This document shows positions 10,101-17,558 of a DNA stretch of 33,352 nt, in pieces. Source of the DNA: a virus; IMG/VR virus record IMGVR_UViG_3300017763_000085, positions 1 to 33,352 of that record; one strand, 5' to 3'. The position numbers were made by a program, and so were the translations under genes. Numbering within the stretch: position 1 is the first letter of the stretch; the number at the start of each line of letters is the position of its first letter. The notes beneath the pieces are model-generated. The model was not told the DNA's origin and searched no databases. It saw only the letters and a program-made list of their open reading frames with translations.

Positions 10101-11834
10101 CAACTTACATATCCTAACGTAGCACTTAGATCGTTCTCTGGTAGAGGAAGAAACGCCACTGCAGACATCACTATCGGTGCTTCAGGTGCCAGTAACGGTG
10201 TTGCTATTGCAGCAACCATTACCAGTGGTGGTTCTGGTTATCAAGTTGGTGACGTATTCCTTGTTGAATCTGTTGGTAGCGAATCTCTTGGTAGAAATCT
10301 TGAGTTATCTCTTGGTGCTATCAATGGAATCAATGAACTGTTCATTGAAAATGTTCAGGGCGAATTCCAATTGAACGCTTCAAAACCACTTCAATACGTA
10401 AGTCCTGCTACAGGAATTACTACCATGGTCTCCCTTGCTGGCAATGCCATTCAAGTATCAGACTTTGAACTTGAAGCACTTGATAGAGATGGACTTCACC
10501 TCAATGTTCAACATAAGAATCATGGTATGCATGATTCAAGGAACATTGTCAGAATTCAAAATGTTCAAAGTGATAGAAGACCAACTACATTAACTGCAGA
10601 GTATACAAACTCTGAATCTGGTGGAATTAGTATTGCAAGCACTGCTGGATTTGAAACCTTTGAAAGTGTTTCTGTTGGATCAACCAACCCAGGTTATGCA
10701 ATAATTGATGATGAGATTATTTCTTACACTGGCATTTCTAACGGTCAGTTAACAGGAATTACTAGAGGTGTTGATGGAACAGGATCATTTACATATCCTG
10801 ATACATCAAATATCAGCAAGTACGAAAACAGTGGAATTTCTCTCAGAAGAATTAACACCGATCACACACTTTCTGATTCTTTAGTCTCACGTTCTATTGC
10901 ATTTGATAACTATCATCTCAAAGTTAATACCGCAATAAATGGTGTTGATAGAAGTACTGGAGTAGGGTTCCCCAAACTCTTTATCAGTTCAAATACTTCT
11001 GAAGGTGGTAACCGTGTAACTGCTACACAAAACATTCAGTTTGAAGCAGTTAGACCAATTGTTCAAACGATGGCACTCCCAGGAACTGCTATTAAGGCAG
11101 AACTGAAAGGTATTAGTGCAACTAGTATCGATGGTAATGAGTTGTCATTTGAACAGACGGAATCTACGCCTATTAACTTGAATGAAGATAGTTACATGCC
11201 TGAAGCAAGAATGATTGCTTCTAGAGTTAACGAACTTCAGCAGCAAAGTGGACTTCCTGCGGATAAGTCGATGGAACTTACATTTACATTATCCACCGCG
11301 AACAATAACATCTCACCTGTAATTGACCTTGACAGAGTTGGTATGGTTCTCATCTCAAATAGAGTCAATTCTCCAATCACGGATTATACCACTGACAGGA
11401 GAACTGCAAATATTGATGATGATCCTACTGCGTTCATATATGCAAACAAGCAAGTTGAGTTGGAAAATCCAGCAACTTCTATAAAAATTCTGCTTGCAGG
11501 ATATGTGAACACCTTTAATGATGTTAGAGCGTTCTACTCAATTAGTAACACTCCAGAAATTGAACCACTATATTATCCTTTCCCTGGATATAGAAACCTG
11601 GATACTAATGGTAAGATTATTGACTTTGCTAAGAGTGATGGTCTCCCTGACAAGAGAGTTCCAAAAACTGATAAATTGGCATCTGAAAGTCAAAATTTAG
11701 TTTACCGCGATTATGAATTTAGTATTGATAATCTGCCAGAGTTTAAATACTTCAGTATTAAACTTGTTGGTACATCCACAAATCAGGCATATCCTCCAAG
11801 GATTAAAGATCTGAGAGTTATTGGATTAGCGTAA
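4107..11834 (+). CDS. Giant baseplate/tail protein with DUF4815-like N-terminus
   Basis: A single 2575-residue frame with no interruption, preceded by AAGGA at 4100-4104. The N-terminus (YYKVLFKPGLPIQARELTSL near residues 22-41) resembles the DUF4815 region of cyanophage structural proteins. In order it then shows beta-rich Gly/Thr/Ser segments, a Thr/Arg-rich linker (residues about 1339-1391), an 88-residue Pro/Arg tract (1659-1746), a DPLAQSF motif just after it that is common in phage tail proteins, two GxGY repeats (about 1981-2050) and an RGVDGT module (about 2170-2250). It occupies the interval where T4 carries genes 9, 10, 11, 12 and wac. A role as a baseplate-to-fibre or tail-pin protein is inferred from that. 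It may be a fusion of several functions. No receptor-binding domain could be recognised. Confidence 0.75.
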   Translation: MPQETNLNVSPYFDDFDPKDNYYKVLFKPGLPIQARELTSLQSILQDQVEQLGTHLFKEGSVVIPGQINYNNELTSVEVEHTYLGLDVDTNAEDLINEIIIGQNSNVRAKIVFYGERDESERDYLTFFIQYLGGGVSGKSVFDDDEVLLLESTVTADTGVTLQAGQAITKTAPTNATSFGSAVFLSEGVYFLRGTFVKVPAQTLILDAHNNSPSFRVGLTIYEDIITSGQDASLTDNAKGFNNYAAPGADRLKISASLDKLDLEATKNENFAELMIIRDGDIQHITDKTQYNELAEELARRTYDQSGDFYIKPFAIHARESLNDMRGNNGVFTKDQLTYNQNVPSDDLGTYKISPGKAFIRGFECDSKTVHYLDFPKTRETKKLKGQAVNYFTGPTLTLNRVTGAPRIGFSTSSIISLRSDRIGSVGTDPAGREIGVARVYDYALESGSYSSVASELNEWDIALYDIQPYTEIQLNNAATLTVPTYIEGRSSGATGHLRFDTAAGIATVYGTRGTFLKGEKLAFNGLNDGRISVAVTTFGVGDAQSIYCEVGTGITFNGDTKQSARISLPSVTISPKSGSAPGISTVTSVTEFTNQIKPGDLVAFTNSLLGSTKVRSFAKVTQIIDENNFVIVGVATVSNINDGGLPTSSISPTDFSVFNTKFQNSSDNTLYTPLPKEFIGSVNLESSRLTIKKEFTVTLTANATNTIQAGDNETFLPYDEERYVLVNNSGAFEELTEDKLRFTNGNKELRIFGLAQQSGPARLITTLRKTNVTTKVKKSKTTNSIIVNKSKLVSSGIGSTTLNDGLVHGSFGYGLRVQDREICLLEPDVIKVYGVYESSDTGNPELPTISLFNLNGPTGKTDDYTIGEEVTGQKSGSIAIVYGRQTSSILNIVYLNDIKFENGESVLSSTTGITATVNDFTVGDNNILSRYTLDSGQRDTILDYSRLIRKPGTKDPRNRLRVVFQSAEYTSSTEGDITTLASYNQFDYCDLPIVKDRTRVTDIIDIRPRVTVFDPDSTTASPFEFRSRDFSDSTNSAKNILASDESILVDYSYYLPRIDRIYFKPDGGFQLLQGVAAESPLPPIPLENALEVGTVRLPPYVCNAENLSISLKSHKRYRMKDIAILEDRIENLEYYTALSLLEAKTDSLNITDDAGLTRFKSGIFVDNFTTRTNQLQGGRVTNSIDPVNLELRPSHFTTQVDLLVGSRSLLGIGTTSVVSDPGLVTDLIGSNFRRTGQLLTINYFSELEIQQPFATRVENVVPYLVVSYTGNIELFPASDIWIDQVRLQPQRIEVDNYTQTRLQLEFAGYDAQTGLGPARWGSWATTWTGSSASSSSDTVVTGSSVQNRGNTLVQTNNTRTTVTTTTTRTGTRTRTGSQLRVSEQVQTRNEGDRVVSTDVVPFMRSRNVEFTGKRFKPRTRLYGFFDGEDVNRYVVPKLIEIRMVSGSFEIGERVTGTMTGVAPGGTLPTISFRVAQSNHKYGPITAPTDTFGNSPYDENYTIPENYSSSSVILNVDTRTLAESNQSLYTGYITSGMRLRGTSGEAVVTAVKLITDTSGTVLGTFFIPNPNVATNPQFEVGTKIFRLTSNSTNSQIAGLTDTSGEESYFASGSVNNMQETIRSTRSPRFERVAASETQPATDVRVTRTSTNSTSTSTTPLPVPPPPPPPPPPPSPPTPSSPPNPPRRGGGRRRVVIRRPRIVRRVRRVRRRPVRRRRRRPAPPPPRRRPPPPPPPRRPPRPPRRRRGKDPLAQSFSLADDPGSFITEVDVYIRTKDPVLPLIVQLRPMNAGVPSEQIYPFGEVILDPADVIETHDASIPTKVIFPSPVYLNGEAEHAIVMLSNSHEYTAWISRMGEVDVSTLLQPESRQVIVSSQPHLGSLFKSQNGSTWTPSQYEDMKFSLYTANFDETATVSFFNPELGIGNNQIATLVQDPIEFNSRSLVVTANDIIDTTNFVEGNTIVQENTNASGDYVGAGGSATGILTIVNAGIGYTPSNGTQLTYPNVALRSFSGRGRNATADITIGASGASNGVAIAATITSGGSGYQVGDVFLVESVGSESLGRNLELSLGAINGINELFIENVQGEFQLNASKPLQYVSPATGITTMVSLAGNAIQVSDFELEALDRDGLHLNVQHKNHGMHDSRNIVRIQNVQSDRRPTTLTAEYTNSESGGISIASTAGFETFESVSVGSTNPGYAIIDDEIISYTGISNGQLTGITRGVDGTGSFTYPDTSNISKYENSGISLRRINTDHTLSDSLVSRSIAFDNYHLKVNTAINGVDRSTGVGFPKLFISSNTSEGGNRVTATQNIQFEAVRPIVQTMALPGTAIKAELKGISATSIDGNELSFEQTESTPINLNEDSYMPEARMIASRVNELQQQSGLPADKSMELTFTLSTANNNISPVIDLDRVGMVLISNRVNSPITDYTTDRRTANIDDDPTAFIYANKQVELENPATSIKILLAGYVNTFNDVRAFYSISNTPEIEPLYYPFPGYRNLDTNGKIIDFAKSDGLPDKRVPKTDKLASESQNLVYRDYEFSIDNLPEFKYFSIKLVGTSTNQAYPPRIKDLRVIGLA
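9081..9344 (+). repeat. Proline/arginine-rich low-complexity tract inside the giant tail gene
   Basis: This stretch encodes residues 1659-1746 of the giant protein. It opens with a run of eleven prolines after PLPV, continues with PSPPTPSSPPNPPRR, and ends in blocks of arginines and prolines; about thirty of the 88 residues are Arg. The DNA is GC-rich against an AT-rich background. Many Arg codons here are CGT or CGC, whereas AGA dominates elsewhere in the gene. Ordinary structural sequence resumes at KDPLAQSF. The frame is intact throughout, so this is a translated low-complexity insert rather than an assembly break. Confidence 0.9.
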
Positions 11835-11836
11835 AC

Positions 11837-12058
11837 ATGAAAGACGAAGAATCTAGATTTTTAAAAGTTGAAGGAAACAGTTTTCTCGTAAGAGATACTG
11901 TTTCCAATGCCATCATCAATCAAGATGAAAAATCTTATGTTCATTATAAAAATCTAAGATCAATTAGAGGTAAAGAAAGAGAGAGACTTGAACAATTAGA
12001 AGATGATGTTAGTGAAATCAAATCTCTCCTTATCCAATTAATAAACAAGGAAAAGTAA
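11837..12058 (+). CDS. Small coiled-coil protein between giant tail gene and gene 13
   Basis: A 73-residue protein starting 2 nt after the giant gene's stop and ending directly against the gene 13 start. The N-terminal half contains LVRDTVSNAIINQDE, a pattern I associate with small conserved hypothetical proteins of cyanophages. The C-terminal half (residues about 45-73) is charged and heptad-like (RERLEQLEDDVSEIKSLLIQ), consistent with a short coiled coil. T4 has wac (fibritin, a coiled-coil whisker protein) just before gene 13, but nothing here shows homology to it. Function is unknown; a small virion or assembly protein is possible from context. Confidence 0.7.
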   Translation: MKDEESRFLKVEGNSFLVRDTVSNAIINQDEKSYVHYKNLRSIRGKERERLEQLEDDVSEIKSLLIQLINKEK

Positions 12059-12889
12059 ATGGCAACTCCAGCAAGCAGACAAGGACTGATTGATTATGCA
12101 AGGAGGCAACTGGGTGCTCCTGTGCTGGAGATTAATGTTGCCGATGAGCAAGTTGATGATATTATTGATGACTCCTTACAATATTTTTATGAACGGCATT
12201 TTGATGGTGTAGTTCAAACATTTTTAAAATATGAAATAACTCAAGCAGATATTGATAGAGCACGATCTAAAGTAGGTGGTGTTGGTATTGCAACCACATC
12301 TGCTACAGATAGTTCAGGAAGAACTTACAATTTTTATGAGACTGAAAATTATATTCAAGTTCCTCCACAAGTTATTGGTATTACCAAAATATTTCAATTT
12401 GAAGGAACTAGTGGTCTTTCCAGTGGAATGTTTAATATTAAATATCAGTTATTCTTGAATGATTTATACCAATTCAGTTCAATTGAACTTTTAACATATT
12501 CTATGGTTAAGAGACAATTATCAGATATTGATTTCTTATTGTCTACGCAAAAACAAATAAGATTTAATCAAAGGCAAGATAGGTTGTATATGGACATGGA
12601 TTGGTCTTCCTTAAATGTGGGAGAGATTCTAGTTATTGATTGCTATAGAGTTCTTGATCCAAACGAATCTACTGGAGTGTGGAATGATTCATTCCTGAAA
12701 AAATACGTTACTGCTGCTCTCAAAAAACAGTGGGGTCAAAATTTAATTAAATTCCAAGGAGTAAAACTTCCTGGAGGAACAGAATTAAATGGAAGACAGA
12801 TTTATGATGATGGAGTAAGTGAGATGAGTGCATTGATGGATAAGATGTCCTCTACATACGAACTTCCACCATTAGACATGATTGGTTAA
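12059..12889 (+). CDS. 13: Neck protein gp13 (head completion)
   Basis: 276 residues; T4 gp13 has about 309. In T4, gp13 and gp14 form the neck that seals the filled head and receives the tail. The N-terminal region (LIDYARRQLGAPVLEINVAD, then DDSLQYFYERHFDGV) is characteristic of cyanophage gp13. The order 13-14-15 with the expected sizes supports it. The start ATG directly follows the previous TAA, with AAGGA about 8 nt upstream. A G-x-G-x-A-T-T insert (GVGIATTSAT, near residue 75) echoes the Gly/Thr motifs of the neighbouring structural proteins. Confidence 0.82.
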   Translation: MATPASRQGLIDYARRQLGAPVLEINVADEQVDDIIDDSLQYFYERHFDGVVQTFLKYEITQADIDRARSKVGGVGIATTSATDSSGRTYNFYETENYIQVPPQVIGITKIFQFEGTSGLSSGMFNIKYQLFLNDLYQFSSIELLTYSMVKRQLSDIDFLLSTQKQIRFNQRQDRLYMDMDWSSLNVGEILVIDCYRVLDPNESTGVWNDSFLKKYVTAALKKQWGQNLIKFQGVKLPGGTELNGRQIYDDGVSEMSALMDKMSSTYELPPLDMIG

Positions 12890-12893
12890 TAAT

Positions 12894-14300
12894 ATGGCAT
12901 TAAATCCATTCTTTCTCCATGGATCTTCTGGGGAACAAAACCTAATACAAGATTTAGTTAACGAACAACTAAAAATGTTCGGGGTTGAGATTTATTATAT
13001 TCCTAGAATATATGTAAATGAAAAAACTATTATGGAGGAAGTGTCTCGCTCAGAGTTTAGTGCGGCAATTCCATTAGAAGCATATGTTGATACATATGAG
13101 GGATTTAGTGGAGCAGGCACCCTATTATCAAAATTCGGTGTTCAAGAAGTAGATGATTTAACTTTAGTTATATCAAAAGAGCGTTATGAATCTGTTGTTG
13201 AATCGCAGATAGCACTCATAGATAAAGCAAAATTAACTAGCAGACCAAAAGAGGGTGATTTAGTATATTTCCCATTGGGAGATAGATTATTTGAGATTAA
13301 GTACGTCGAACATGAGAAACCCTTCTGGCAACTACAAAAAAATTATGTTTATGAACTTAGATTAGAACTCTTTGCATACAATGATGAAGAGATTGATACT
13401 GGCATTTCTGAGATTGACGACAATGTTGTCGATCAAGGTTATATTCAAACCTTCAACATGGTTGGTGTTGGATCTACTGCAGTAGCAATAACATCTCTGA
13501 TTCCAAATGGTGCTGTAAGAAATATTATTGTAGCTAGAAGAGGACATGGTTATCAATCAACTCCAAGAGTAGCAATTACCTCAGCACCTAGTGGTGGTAT
13601 AACTGCTGTTGGTATTGCTTCTATGATAACAGGTATCGTAGATCTATGTGAACCAAGTCCAGATAAAGGTAGAGTTCAAAGAGTAGAAATCTCCAATCCT
13701 GGTGCAGGTTACACTGTAACACCAAAAGTTGCTTTTTATGATGGTAATGGTGGATCTGGAGCATATGCAATTGCACAAATATCAGATGCTGCTATTGGTA
13801 TTGTCACTATAACTAGTGGTGGTACTGGATATATTGGAGTACCTGATGTCACTGTTATTGCACCTGGCATTGCAAGTACAACTATTACCGCAAAAATTAG
13901 AGCACGTATTAACACATTAGGTCAAGTATCTGAATTGGTAGTTGATGATGCTGGTGGATATTTTGAAGGAGTTCCAGAAATCCGAATTGCTGGTCCCACA
14001 CAAAACGTTGGTTATGGAACATATCTTACAAATGAAGATGTAGTTGGATCTGCAACTAGTGCAACTGGAAGAGTAAATTCTTGGAACGCTGTTACACAGG
14101 TCCTTAAACTTAAAGATATTATTGGAGAGTTTGCATCTGGAGAAGCAATTATAGGTCAAACTAGTGGTGCAGCATATGCGAACATTGACCTAAATACATT
14201 TAACATTCCAGAAGATGGATTTGCACAAAATAATACCATTGAATTGGAAGCAGACAATATACTAGATTTTAGTGAGTCCAACCCATTTGGTAATCCTTAG
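12894..14300 (+). CDS. 14: Neck protein gp14, enlarged by GxGY repeats
   Basis: The N-terminus (FLHGSSGEQNLIQDLVNEQ, then FGVEIYYIPR) matches T4 gp14's SGEQNLVQ...YYIPR pattern. I chose ATG 12894 rather than the upstream TTG at 12882, which would overlap gene 13. The product is 468 residues against about 256 in T4. The N-terminal 190 or so residues correspond to gp14. The remainder holds at least four GxGY-type repeats near residues 209, 262, 302 and 345, spaced about 40-55 residues (for example VEISNPGAGYTVTPKV and VTITSGGTGYIGVPDV), and then an acidic tail. gp14 joins gp13 at the neck. The repeats are probably surface-exposed beta modules, which is an inference. Confidence 0.85.
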   Translation: MALNPFFLHGSSGEQNLIQDLVNEQLKMFGVEIYYIPRIYVNEKTIMEEVSRSEFSAAIPLEAYVDTYEGFSGAGTLLSKFGVQEVDDLTLVISKERYESVVESQIALIDKAKLTSRPKEGDLVYFPLGDRLFEIKYVEHEKPFWQLQKNYVYELRLELFAYNDEEIDTGISEIDDNVVDQGYIQTFNMVGVGSTAVAITSLIPNGAVRNIIVARRGHGYQSTPRVAITSAPSGGITAVGIASMITGIVDLCEPSPDKGRVQRVEISNPGAGYTVTPKVAFYDGNGGSGAYAIAQISDAAIGIVTITSGGTGYIGVPDVTVIAPGIASTTITAKIRARINTLGQVSELVVDDAGGYFEGVPEIRIAGPTQNVGYGTYLTNEDVVGSATSATGRVNSWNAVTQVLKLKDIIGEFASGEAIIGQTSGAAYANIDLNTFNIPEDGFAQNNTIELEADNILDFSESNPFGNP

Positions 14301-14311
14301 GAGTCTATACA

Positions 14312-15286
14312 ATGTTTAATCATTTTTATCACCAAATTTTTAGAAAGACGGTGATTGCGTTTGGAACGTTATTTAATAATATTGAGATTAATAGGGACGG
14401 CGGCGAAATTATAAAGGTTCCTTTGGCATATGGTCCCACTCAAAAATTCTTGGCACGCCTTGAGCAACAACCAGATTTGAACAAACCTGTTCAAATTAGT
14501 TTACCAAGAATATCTTTTGAGTTTACTGGAGTCTCTTATGACTCCAGTAGAAAGTTGGCATCAACCCAGCATTTTGCAACCTCGTTGTCTACTGACTCAA
14601 AAGAGATACGTAAAATGTATCATCCTGTTCCATATAATATGGAATTTGAATTGTCTGTAATGACACTTCTAAATGATGATGCTCTTCAAATTGTAGAACA
14701 AATTTTACCATACTTTCAACCAAATTTTAATCTTACAATTGATCTAGTTGAGTCTATTGGTGAGAAAAGAGATATACCAATTACTTTAGAGTCAGTATCT
14801 TTTGAAGATAATTATGACGGCGATTATAGCTCAAGAAGGGTTTTACTTTATACGTTAAAGTTTAGTGCAAAAACTCATCTCTTTGGTCCTGTTCCAGAAA
14901 CAAAAGGAGATATTATTACCAGAGTTTCTATTGGTGTTGCTGGTGGAGACCCAAGTCCAGATGCAAGAAGAGATTTGGTATATCAAAAACCAATCGCAAC
15001 CAAAGCATACAGTGGAACTATTATTAGTAATATTTCTGATGATATTTTAGCAGGTACAGGTGTTATTACTGTTGATGATGCATCAAATATATCAGCTAGA
15101 ACATATATTACTCTTGACGAAGAGACTCTTTATATTAAGGAAATAACTAATAATGATTTAACAGTAAACAGAGGTGTGTATAGGACAAGTGCTACTGAAC
15201 ACGTTGGTGGAACGCCAGTGTATTTGATTACTGAGGCAGATAATGATTTAATTGAATCTGGCGATAACTTTGGATTTAGTGGTTGA
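14312..15286 (+). CDS. 15: Proximal tail sheath stabiliser / tail completion protein gp15
   Basis: The opening FNHFYHQIFRKTVIAFGTLF followed by NNIEINR is typical of gp15, which caps the sheath and tube and docks the tail to the neck. It has 324 residues against 272 in T4. The first 230 or so residues fit the family. The extra C-terminal part (residues about 235-320) contains a beta module with VDDASNI, LDEETLYIKEI and NRGVYRTSATEHVGGTPV. A related RG-x-x-GT element occurs in the giant tail protein. The start is preceded by AGGAG at 14299-14303, which overlaps the gp14 stop. Its stop TGA lies 2 nt before the ATG of gene 16. Confidence 0.85.
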   Translation: MFNHFYHQIFRKTVIAFGTLFNNIEINRDGGEIIKVPLAYGPTQKFLARLEQQPDLNKPVQISLPRISFEFTGVSYDSSRKLASTQHFATSLSTDSKEIRKMYHPVPYNMEFELSVMTLLNDDALQIVEQILPYFQPNFNLTIDLVESIGEKRDIPITLESVSFEDNYDGDYSSRRVLLYTLKFSAKTHLFGPVPETKGDIITRVSIGVAGGDPSPDARRDLVYQKPIATKAYSGTIISNISDDILAGTGVITVDDASNISARTYITLDEETLYIKEITNNDLTVNRGVYRTSATEHVGGTPVYLITEADNDLIESGDNFGFSG

Positions 15287-15288
15287 TT

Positions 15289-15711
15289 ATGAGTGATAAA
15301 TTTAAGGATCTTAACGATACATTTGATGTGGAAGCAGAGATTGTAAAACCAGAAAAAGAAAAGAAGGAATTAATAAAACCTTCAGAATCTGAAGACGTAA
15401 CTAAAGATTATCAATATACAAGAGGTAACCTCTATTCCATCATTGAGAAGGGGCAGGAGGCGTTGGATACTGCGTTGGAACTCGCTCAAGATAGTGGACA
15501 AGCAAGACAATTTGAAGTAGTTGGTCAGTTAATTAAAAACGTTGCAGATGCAACAGATAAATTGCTCGATCTTCAGAAGAAGGTAAAAGATTTGGATGCT
15601 GATGAAAAGGGTCCTACAAACGTAACTAACAACGCAATGTTTTTTGGATCTACTGCAGAGTTATCAAAAATGCTTAAGAAGCAAGCTAAAAATATTAATG
15701 AAGATAAATAG
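15289..15711 (+). CDS. 16: Small terminase subunit gp16
   Basis: This is the 140-residue counterpart of T4 gp16 (164 residues), which recognises DNA and regulates the gp17 packaging motor. The alignment runs through DYQYTRGNLYSIIEKGQEAL (T4 [20 protein letters not shown]) to the C-terminal NAMFFGSTAELSKML (T4 NATVFMGSPTELMDEI). The central helices are predicted to form the oligomeric coiled-coil core. ATG 15289 is preferred over TTG 15283, which would overlap the gp15 stop. Unlike T4, where gene 17 follows directly, three genes separate 16 from 17 here. Its TAG stop overlaps a late promoter box. Confidence 0.88.
   Translation: MSDKFKDLNDTFDVEAEIVKPEKEKKELIKPSESEDVTKDYQYTRGNLYSIIEKGQEALDTALELAQDSGQARQFEVVGQLIKNVADATDKLLDLQKKVKDLDADEKGPTNVTNNAMFFGSTAELSKMLKKQAKNINEDK
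15704..15710 (+). promoter_or_regulatory. Late promoter box overlapping gene 16 stop
   Basis: ATAAATA, preceded by G, overlaps the last codons and TAG stop of gene 16. It sits 22 nt before the ATG of the next gene, the expected distance for a T4-type late promoter with a short leader. Confidence 0.45.
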
Positions 15712-15731
15712 AAAAAAAGTGTTTTCTAGAG

Positions 15732-17558
15732 ATGCATAGTTTTGAAATTACACACCCGAAGAAGGGTTCCGATAGAGATAAGAAAATTCGGGATAGAGCA
15801 GACGCTGGTGGCCCTGAAGGAAGAAATGCTGCGAAGATGATGCAGAAGAAAGGTCAAGGTCCTTCCCTCCCTGGACGTACTGCAGACATGAGAAAAGTGC
15901 GTGAAGAGGAAGTCGTGCCTGGTATCAAACTTGTTGATGTCATTCTTGGTGAAGAGAAGTGTGGTAAGGGTATGTACTACTGCTACACTGACAAGAAGTG
16001 TAAGAAACTTCCTGCAGGTCTGAAGATGACCGCACGTTTTGGTGGTGGTGGTCGCGAACCAGAAGAAGTTGGTATTGACAAACCAGTAGAAGGTGGAGAA
16101 GGTGGTAACGGCGGCAACGGCGGTGGAGACGGTGGCGGCGGCATGGGAGAATCGCTTGCTATTGAAGATGCCTTCGGTAATAAGTTTATGGAAGTTATTG
16201 ATCTAATTAAACCTGAAGATGTTGTAGAGAAGTGTTGGGATGGATATAAGAAAAAAGGTATGAAGACTATGTTTGGTAAGAAGTATCCAAACTGTGTCAA
16301 AGAAGGTGATAAAAATTCAGAAACTTATGTAAAGGGTTCTGCACCTGTTAGAGCTACTTATGGTGGTAAACCAGAATCGTTTACTAAAGAAAAGTATATA
16401 AAAAAATCTGCTAAAGCAACAACAAAAGAAGAAATCCAAGTTAAGGAGAGTCACAAGGATCCTGAGAGTGTGAAAGGTATTGCCAAAGAACTTGATAGGG
16501 CTGTTGAGATGCATAAGAGTCAAGCAAAGAGACTCAGAAAATCTGGTGTATCTGAAGGATTAAGACTTCCTGCAGAGTATGGTAACTTGTTGGCAGTTGT
16601 TGTTATATGGAGAGGTAGATCTCTGATGATCAAAATGTTCTTTCCTCAGGCAGCAATGCCTAAGAAGTCAGAAATTCAGACAGAGATTGAAAAAGTATAT
16701 CCTGGCGGTAGGGTAACCCAATTCCAAAGAACTTCTTTACCTAGTGAGTATTCGCCTCACAATTCACCAATTTTAAAAGTTCAAAAAGAAGAAGTAGAAT
16801 GTGCAGGAACTCCACAAGGTAAGGACTGTGGTGTTCATGGTCAGAAGTGCTGCCCCAGTCTTTCTGAAAAAGAAGTAGATGAAGCAGCAGGTGAGAAAGA
16901 TGCTTGCTATAAGAAAATAAAAGCAAGTGCAAAGGTATGGCCTTCTGCATATGCTAGTGGTAGATTAGTCCAGTGCCGTAAGAAAGGTGCCGCTAACTAT
17001 GGCAATAAGTCTGAAGGAATGGCATTTGATCAATTTAAAGAAGAATGCTGGAAGACTCATAAAAAAGTTGGTATGAAGATGAAGGGTGGCAAACTTGTAA
17101 ATGATTGTCGCCCAAAGAATGAAGAAAATGACGTAGATGAAAATCGTTTTGCAGCTTATGGTGGCAAAGATACTGATGCTGGATATGCTTATGCCAACCA
17201 AAACAAAGGGAAAGGAAGTGGGAAAGTTTACACTATGATGGGTAAAGATGGTAAACCTTTGTTTGATAAAAAAAAAGAAACTAAGGAAGATTGGCAAAAA
17301 GCTAATCGCAAAGATAAGACCGATGGTCTAAGTCAAAGCACAGTAAATGCTTATAAGAGAGAGAATCCAGGTTCTAAACTTAAGACCGCAGTTACTACTA
17401 AACCTTCTAAAATTAAAAAGGGATCTAAAGATGCTAAGCGCAGATCTTCATTCTGCTCCAGAATGTCGGGTATGAAGAAGAGACTGACCTCTGCAAAAAC
17501 TGCAAGAGATCCAGACTCTAAGATCAATAAAGCATTACGTCGTTGGAATTGCAACTAA
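15732..17558 (+). CDS. Mosaic Lys/Cys-rich protein between terminase subunits
   Basis: 608 residues, very rich in Lys and Gly, with several small modules and no enzyme motif that I recognise. In order: a Cys motif at 77-90 (CGKGMYYCYTDKKC); a glycine run at about 121-138; a C-W...G-M-K...G-K...C module at 168-188; a folded-looking beta segment at about 281-350 (GNLLAVVVIWRGRSLMIKMF); a Cys cluster at 357-374; a module at 392-425 containing KVWPSAYASGRLVQCRKKG, which is recurrent in marine phage proteins; a second C-W...C copy at 439-459; and a Lys/Arg-rich C-terminal module at about 527-606 ending KALRRWNC. The last two types resemble database domains of unknown function. Its TAA shares one base with the next ATG, so the two are probably translationally coupled. 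A DNA- or head-associated role is conceivable, but function is unknown. Confidence 0.75.
   Translation: MHSFEITHPKKGSDRDKKIRDRADAGGPEGRNAAKMMQKKGQGPSLPGRTADMRKVREEEVVPGIKLVDVILGEEKCGKGMYYCYTDKKCKKLPAGLKMTARFGGGGREPEEVGIDKPVEGGEGGNGGNGGGDGGGGMGESLAIEDAFGNKFMEVIDLIKPEDVVEKCWDGYKKKGMKTMFGKKYPNCVKEGDKNSETYVKGSAPVRATYGGKPESFTKEKYIKKSAKATTKEEIQVKESHKDPESVKGIAKELDRAVEMHKSQAKRLRKSGVSEGLRLPAEYGNLLAVVVIWRGRSLMIKMFFPQAAMPKKSEIQTEIEKVYPGGRVTQFQRTSLPSEYSPHNSPILKVQKEEVECAGTPQGKDCGVHGQKCCPSLSEKEVDEAAGEKDACYKKIKASAKVWPSAYASGRLVQCRKKGAANYGNKSEGMAFDQFKEECWKTHKKVGMKMKGGKLVNDCRPKNEENDVDENRFAAYGGKDTDAGYAYANQNKGKGSGKVYTMMGKDGKPLFDKKKETKEDWQKANRKDKTDGLSQSTVNAYKRENPGSKLKTAVTTKPSKIKKGSKDAKRRSSFCSRMSGMKKRLTSAKTARDPDSKINKALRRWNCN

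Noticed and set aside
12882-12893. TTG 12882 as gene 14 start
   Set aside because: It lies within the end of gene 13, and ATG 12894 gives the conserved N-terminus.
15732-17558. Reading the Cys clusters of the 608-residue protein as an enzyme active site or Fe-S site
   Set aside because: Spacing fits no cluster or zinc-enzyme motif that I recognise; structural roles are as likely, so no function was assigned.
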